64,000 nt of DNA, from contig JASJOG010000169.1 of assembly GCA_030142905.1 (NCBI GenBank), positions 124,001 through 188,000 on the forward strand, read 5' to 3'. Source of the stretch: Heliopora coerulea. Its lineage: Eukaryota; Cnidaria; Anthozoa; Scleralcyonacea; Helioporidae. The translations under genes were made by a program, and so were the position numbers. The notes under the pieces were generated by a model. The model worked only from the letters and a program-made list of their open reading frames with translations, was not told where the DNA came from and did not search any database. Positions 58,746 to 64,000 of the stretch are shown piece after piece (positions within the stretch are counted from its first letter, which is position 1; each line of letters begins with the position of its first letter).

Positions 58746-59894
58746 ATGAAGTGCGTTACTCTCGACACGAAGCTTCATCCCACAGATCCGAAAGAAGTGC
58801 TCAATTTAGAAAAGAAGCCAGCAAGACTCTTCATTGAAGAACATTTCGCAGGCTTAGAGAGAATGAAAGCTTATTCCGAAATACTCGAAAATCTACGAGG
58901 AATACATTCGGAATATGATTTTGACCGTTTGACAGAGTCAGTAAAGGTCAAAGTTGCTACGCTGGGATCGGACGAGCCAATTTTTTGTCCTGGAAACAAT
59001 GGCTTGTTCGCCTCCATTCTCACCGCCTACAACAATCACTGGAATCTCAGAACCTCACCAGAGGACTGGTGGTTTTGTGTCATCAGGCGAGTCGCTCTCG
59101 CTATTGATGAACACGCTAACAAAGATCGTGTTCGTAAGATGTTTGTCAACCATGAGGGAAAGAAGACATTGCAAGTAGAAGTTCCTTCCAATAATATCTA
59201 CGACGTCGACTACAGCTTATTCTTCGACAAAATGTCAACTAAAATATCAGAGAATGTGAATATACCAGAATATGTTGACGCTGTCACGGCTGACTTCTCC
59301 GTAACAACACCGACTCAAAGGATTGTATCACAGATTACTTTGATGACATCTCTTCAAGAGTTCTTCATATACAAAATGATGACATTGTGCGGGATTCCAG
59401 CCATCGAGATGTTGGGTACTGAAGAGGACTGGAGAAAGTTACAGTCCAAGTTAAAGCTACTAAGGAAACTCACAAAGCCAGTTAAGAGAGATATAGGATT
59501 AACATCTGAATGGTGGGGCCACGTTAAGAAAGTGTTCAAAAAGCTGTTGGCTACATACAAGGGAAAACCAGACAGAGATTGGTGGAGCCGCATCGTATCT
59601 TACCAGAGTTTTGGATCAGGGAACACCAACTCCTATACTGGTTGGATAACGAAATTTATCACTGGAAAAGAGAATCGAAATGGCCATACTAATTTTCCCT
59701 GTGGTCTTGTCTCAGTCCCGCTAACCATCGCGGATCCCTCAGGTGTGCTGGATACAGGGATATTGGCGGCTGGAACGCTGGGATTTACCATCCACGAGAA
59801 TACCAGCGGCGGGGTACCCTCCGTCCAACCGTTCCAAGGATGGTCTCTTCTTTTGGCCGAGGATTCTCCATTTTGCCATCAACGAAGAGAGTGA
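58746..59894 (+). CDS. DUF4419-domain protein, copy 4 (plus strand)
   Basis: ATG 58746 (MKCVTLDTKLHPTDP) opens a 382-residue frame. It has a longer N-terminal helix-rich region (residues about 30-70, MKAYSEILENLRG) than the other copies. DUF4419 motifs are complete: NNHWNLRTSPEDWWFCVIRR, VRKMFVNHEGKKTLQVEV, VDAVTADFSVTTPTQRIVSQ, CGIPAIEMLGTEEDW, WWGHVKKVFKKLLATYKGKP, DWWSRIV, YTGWITKF and LGFTIHENTS; it ends FCHQRRE. It is the only copy on the plus strand and is the most diverged from copies 2 and 3; its core resembles copy 1. No lesion or targeting signal is seen. Confidence 0.93.
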   Translation: MKCVTLDTKLHPTDPKEVLNLEKKPARLFIEEHFAGLERMKAYSEILENLRGIHSEYDFDRLTESVKVKVATLGSDEPIFCPGNNGLFASILTAYNNHWNLRTSPEDWWFCVIRRVALAIDEHANKDRVRKMFVNHEGKKTLQVEVPSNNIYDVDYSLFFDKMSTKISENVNIPEYVDAVTADFSVTTPTQRIVSQITLMTSLQEFFIYKMMTLCGIPAIEMLGTEEDWRKLQSKLKLLRKLTKPVKRDIGLTSEWWGHVKKVFKKLLATYKGKPDRDWWSRIVSYQSFGSGNTNSYTGWITKFITGKENRNGHTNFPCGLVSVPLTIADPSGVLDTGILAAGTLGFTIHENTSGGVPSVQPFQGWSLLLAEDSPFCHQRRE

Positions 59895-60009
59895 TGCCAG
59901 TATTTTTACTTACAGTTAAATGGGATTTTTGTCGTTATAATTAGGTAACAAGATGAGTGTCCGCAATGAGCTCACTAAATGCAGAGCTACTATTTTTTTT
60001 TAAGTAAAT

Positions 60010-60225
60010 AGAGTAAGAAACAAACTCCGAAAAACAACATCTTGAAAACTTAAGATTTAAGTGAAAACAAGACGAATGCAAACGGTAATACTTCGACGTT
60101 ATTTCAAAGTCATTGTCAAACCTGACTTTGAAATAAAGTCGAAATATTACCGTTTACATTCGTCTTGTTTTTACTTAAATCTCAAGTCTTCACGACGTTG
60201 TATTTCGGAGCTTGTTTCTTACTCT
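60010..60225. mobile_element. Penelope-like palindromic fragment
   Basis: Arms AGTAAGAAACAAACTCCG... and complement surround TTTGAAATAAAGTCGAAATATTACC, the same unit as at 42027-43177. A half-copy follows at 60415-60520. Confidence 0.65.
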
Positions 60226-61191
60226 ATTTCCTTAAATTGTAGGCAGGTAATATTTTTTTTTTACTGTGCGTTAATGAATGAAATTTTTTCATTGACTGTA
60301 ACCGTCGATGTAAGGCTAAAATGGTGCTTTGTTCTGTTAGAATTAGAGCAAGAAACTTACGCTGATGAATACCATCTTGTAAACTCAATATTCGAGTTAT
60401 CACACAAGACAAAGCAAATCACGGTAATATTTAGGCTTTATTTAAAAGTCACTGTCATTAGGTTTGACAATAACTTTGAAATGAAGTCGAAATATTACTG
60501 CGATTTGAATCTCTTCAGTTGTTATTGTTCGTGACCTCCAACGTGGTTACTATATCTTCGTCTTTTAAATATCAAGGAATTGATTGTAACCAAGCAATGC
60601 TGCAGTATCTTTAACAGGAATAGTTAATAAAATTTACTGGACTAATACGCAAACGAGTATTAGCAGCGATATTACAAAAAAAAAATGTCGTTTTTACATC
60701 TTATATGCGCATGTTCCTCTAGCTGTAAACTCGAAAACGTTTCTGAGACTTGGAGAGAAACGACCCCGTTATATTCTGATCGCCAGTGATATTCTGATAA
60801 TTGAGTGACAAATATTTAGTAATTGTACTGGTTCGTAATGATAATTGTTTGTAATCGAGAAGTCACGTGAATTCACTTAAATTAAACGTGCGGAAGAAAA
60901 TTAGTTAGCGTGACTTAAACGGTTTTTCGACTAACTTACAGTCATCATCAGTCTCTTTTAAATCTCCCACCAAACGTTTTTAATCTCGCCCAACCGACCA
61001 TTCAATCACAGCATATATTTAGTAATTGTCAAATAACAGATAAAGCCAAACACTGGTCATTGTTGTTCGTCAAGAAAGCCCTAGCCTTTCACGCACCGAC
61101 AAAAGCCGTTACTTAATCACGGGATAAAGGCTTGAAAAGAACTCGTAATGTTCTATTAATAGCCTGTGTGACATCATTAGTTTTCCCCAGT

Positions 61192-61345
61192 ATATATGTA
61201 ATATTTAAAAACCGAGCTGGAGTGCTTTATCAGGATTTAAAACACGAGGCGATAGCCGAGTGTTTTAGACCCGATAAAGCACAAACTGCAAGTTTTTTAA
61301 ATGTCTTATGATATTCACCACTTAATACGCTAATTCGCGAAGAAC
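61192..61345. repeat. Dispersed repeat copy 2
   Basis: Matches 14447-14600 (ATATTTAAAAACCGAGCTGG, GCCGAGTGTTTTAGACCCG, CTTAATACGCTAATTCG). Confidence 0.75.
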
Positions 61346-61501
61346 GTTTGGAAATCTATCAGGATGAGTCATGCCGCTAGCGGATTTGCGCACGCTCACT
61401 AGTCTCTAGTTAGAGACGCTCTGGCATGGCTTAGATGTACCACAAGCGTGGAACATTTGAGTTGCCTATATAATGTAGGCTTCTCCATCCTGCTCGTCAG
61501 C

Positions 61502-61547
61502 ACTGCACTGATGAGGCCCAATAGGCCGAAACGGTTCTGTCTGCAGT
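61502..61547 (+). ncRNA. Type I hammerhead ribozyme, complete core
   Basis: Stem I ACTGCA (61502-61507) pairs with TGCAGT (61542-61547). Core CTGATGA at 61508-61514. Stem II GGCC (61515-61518) with GGCC (61524-61527) and loop CAATA. Core GAAA 61528-61531. A very short stem III (A-U, C-G, G-U, G-C with a UU loop) ends in GTC 61539-61541; cleavage is expected after C61541. All conserved residues are present. The tiny stem III is typical of hammerheads in Penelope-like elements and retrozymes. Activity is inferred. Confidence 0.85.
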
Positions 61548-61554
61548 TATATAC

Positions 61555-61556
61555 TG

Positions 61557-61616
<60 letters not shown>
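61555..61616. repeat. (TA)n(CA)n microsatellite
   Basis: A TA run followed by a CA run, immediately 3' of the hammerhead. Confidence 0.9.
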
Positions 61617-61617
<1 letters not shown>

Positions 61618-62055
61618 TTGGTTGGGTTCCATTAGCAGCATTCCTGATGATGACCATAAGTTAGTAGGAAGATGAGCAGTAGTGCCATGCCAGGTTAAAC
61701 CATTAACAGGGCAAGAGCGCTCTCTACTATTTTACTCCGGCTTACGCCAGACGATTTTACTCGTCAAAGGGATGAGCCCTGCCCTTTGACGAGTCGGAGG
61801 TAAAAACATGACGTGACAGTAGGAAAAGATATCATTTATTGAAAACAGAACGTGCGTTTCTATCACGTTCACTGATAAGTCACGTTCATGATTTCCTAAT
61901 TATTAATGAGTTTGAGAATATGAGGAGACATGAAAACACTTGAAATGACGTCATTTATATTTCTTTTAGAGCAGAGAGACGCTCAGGATTCTTCCCCTTA
62001 ACCCAGTCTAAATCTTAATGACTATTAACGATTTTTTATAGCACACAGAGCAGAG

Positions 62056-62262
62056 AACATACTCCAAATGGTATCATCTTGAGAACTCAAGATATGAGTA
62101 AATGCAACATGGGGACTAAACTGCTTATATTTCGGCTTTATTACAAAATCATTATCACACTAATGATAATGATCCGAAGTATCAGCAGTTTACTTTCCCA
62201 TCTTGTATTTACTCATATCTTGAGTTCTCAAGATGATTCTATTCGGAGTATGTTTTCAACTC
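62056..62262. mobile_element. Penelope-like palindromic fragment
   Basis: Arms with ATCTTGAGAACTCAAGATATGAGTA and its complement surround TTTCGGCTTTATTACAAAATCATTATC; related to the units at 21440, 42027 and 60010. Confidence 0.6.
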
Positions 62263-62299
62263 TATCACTTCAAATTGTCAGCCGGCATTGGTTTTGTAG

Positions 62300-63580
62300 T
62301 ATATTTAAGGCACTTTTATAAGGACCCGTGGCATTTGCCACCCAATTTCCGAAAAACCAACGAAATATATAACACATTAATGCATAGTCATAACCTCGCC
62401 AAAAGCCGTGATAATGACTAGACCGTCTCTTACTTTATTTGAATAAAGAGGAGAGATTACAAATACTCGGTACTAAATAACCCATGGCTATTTAAAATTG
62501 ATACCAGCCTCATTGAAAGGCAATCAGGGAAAATAAAATATAAGGACTTTTCGTGAACCTGGGAGGGTTTTCAGAAAATTGTAGGACTTTTGAGCACTTC
62601 ATTTTAAAACGAGAAAATTTGAGGATTTTCATGGTTTCTGAGAGCTCGTACGAACCCTGGACACTCAAGGGATTTCCTACTGGTGAATTAGATCGATCTA
62701 AACCCCTTTTGAATCGATCTCGGCTCACTTACAGCCGTTCTACCCAGCACGCTTAGATTTACGTGAATTTGAGATCGATTTAAATCGCTAGTGTGTACGG
62801 CTCCTTATATTGGAACTGATTCAGTGATTTCTTAACTGATTTATAGTGATCTGTATCTGTCAGTGGGGGATTGCAGTGCAAAACACAGAAACATGAACAA
62901 AATGGTTTGACGAAAGTTAAACAACAGCAAAAATACAAAATTCTGTAGGGAACTAGACATTATGCTACATAAGAAGCTTGAGAAATTCCTCGAAGTAAAA
63001 AAAATAGCGATGTGACTTTACTGGAATGTTTTTCTTCATCATGTTTCCGAGGCGTGCCATGTCGTCACTTTTGTGGGTAAATGTAAGCAATACACAATAT
63101 ACAAGAGGACGACATGACAGTTAACAATTATTTGCCAAAGTGGAGGTAAATAACTTCACTATTCACCGACATTGAGTTGAATAATTATTTTTGTATATAC
63201 CATGTATAATTGTTTCCAAACATAATTTTTTCAGTTTTCAAAACAATTTTACAGAAAGTCGGTTGGTTGTCCGCTCGTCAATTGTAAGCAAGACATTATG
63301 AACACATCCTGAAAGAATTTATCGCCAAAAGTAAAAGAAACACATATCTCTGAATACTTTGTTGTCAAGTTTCGTGACTTTTAGGTATTGTCTGGCACGA
63401 CGGCTTAGTTCATTCAAAACAATTTTCTTCTTCTGTAACTGAAACAAAACGGGAAGCCATCTTGTTTTGCTCGGAGGTGAATAGTGCAGAATATTTCGAG
63501 ACATATAGGGGAACCAATCAGATCGCACAAACAACACTATTCACCTGCGAGGTATTGTGCTAATGTTTATTATACCAGAG
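62300..63580. other. Intergenic region, nothing identified
   Basis: No supported gene. A GATCGAT-rich patch at about 62687-62790 is weakly palindromic. Confidence 0.35.
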
Positions 63581-63584
63581 AAAC

Positions 63585-64000
63585 AACAACCACAAACGAC
63601 GACGATGGCAATGATGGTGAAGATGTTAATGGTGATGAAGACGATCATAGTGATAATGACGATAGTGATGATGACATTGATGATGACATAGACGATGACG
63701 ACGGCGATGCAGATGGTTGTGATGGTGATGATAATGGTGGTGACAATGGTGAAGGTAATGATGATGGTGATGACGATGATAATGGTGGTGATGGTGATGA
63801 TGATGATGATGGTGGTGGTGATGATGATGATGATGTTGATGATGACGGTAATGATGGTGATGATGGTGATGATGGTGATGTTGATGTTGATGATGATGAT
63901 GGTGATGATAATAATCATGATGATGATGATAATGATGGTGACGATGACGATGATGATGACGATGACGATGATGGTGATGATGATGATGTTGATGATATTG
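63585..64000. repeat. (GATGATGGT)n microsatellite array
   Basis: GAT/GGT/GAC trinucleotide units continue to the window end. The 125-codon minus-strand open frame across it is an artefact. Confidence 0.9.

Noticed and set aside
61399..61675. Frames with CVCVCV or THTHTH runs
   Set aside because: Produced by the (TA)n(CA)n microsatellite.
63541..63918. 125-codon minus-strand open frame rich in Ile and Thr
   Set aside because: It is the reading of a GAT/GGT microsatellite; no non-repeat residues of note.

Overview
This 64 kb window looks like nuclear DNA of an invertebrate animal, most likely an anthozoan cnidarian such as a stony coral or sea anemone. It is AT-rich, its genes are split by GT-AG introns, and gene remnants lie among many DNA transposons, Penelope-like fold-back elements and LINE 3' ends. 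The taxon is inferred from this repeat style and from the gene families; no single sequence proves it.

Layout. (1) 1.7-10.5 kb, minus strand: a complete five-exon ribosomal protein S12 gene. A box C/D snoRNA lies in intron 2, and introns 2 and 4 carry two inverted copies of one transposon family. A small two-exon reading frame (10.65-10.97 kb) diverges from the RPS12 promoter. (2) 11-14 kb: a TIR element and a tandem repeat field. (3) 13.9-22.9 kb, plus strand: scattered exons of a membrane protein with an extracellular FN3-like segment, a von Willebrand type D domain, one transmembrane helix and a short tail with an ITIM-like tyrosine. Several exon joins do not fit in phase, so it is incomplete or decayed. 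(4) 25-60 kb: a cluster of DUF4419-domain genes, with four full-length frames (29.7, 37.7, 45.5 kb on minus; 58.7 kb on plus), one copy broken by a 877 bp MITE and one C-terminal fragment. Two copies sit in a roughly 5.5 kb tandem segmental duplication (34.95-40.65 and 41.84-54.0 kb).

The two arms of that duplication act as filled and empty sites for each other. This fixes the ends of several insertions: a 961 bp pogo-type MITE, a 684 bp TIR element, a 1.15 kb Penelope-like fold-back, a 1.04 kb hAT MITE and a 6.1 kb composite element. The composite is a TA-flanked pogo-type transposon carrying a HIRAN-domain gene divergent from a C2H2-DDE transposase, and a nearly intact hAT transposon is nested between them.

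The most unusual items are the HIRAN-bearing pogo element, the expanding DUF4419 array, a complete type I hammerhead ribozyme at 61.5 kb with several decayed hammerhead-like cores elsewhere, and the C/D snoRNA whose two guides appear to match adjoining 18S rRNA sites. Coordinates of repeats without a clear target-site duplication are approximate.
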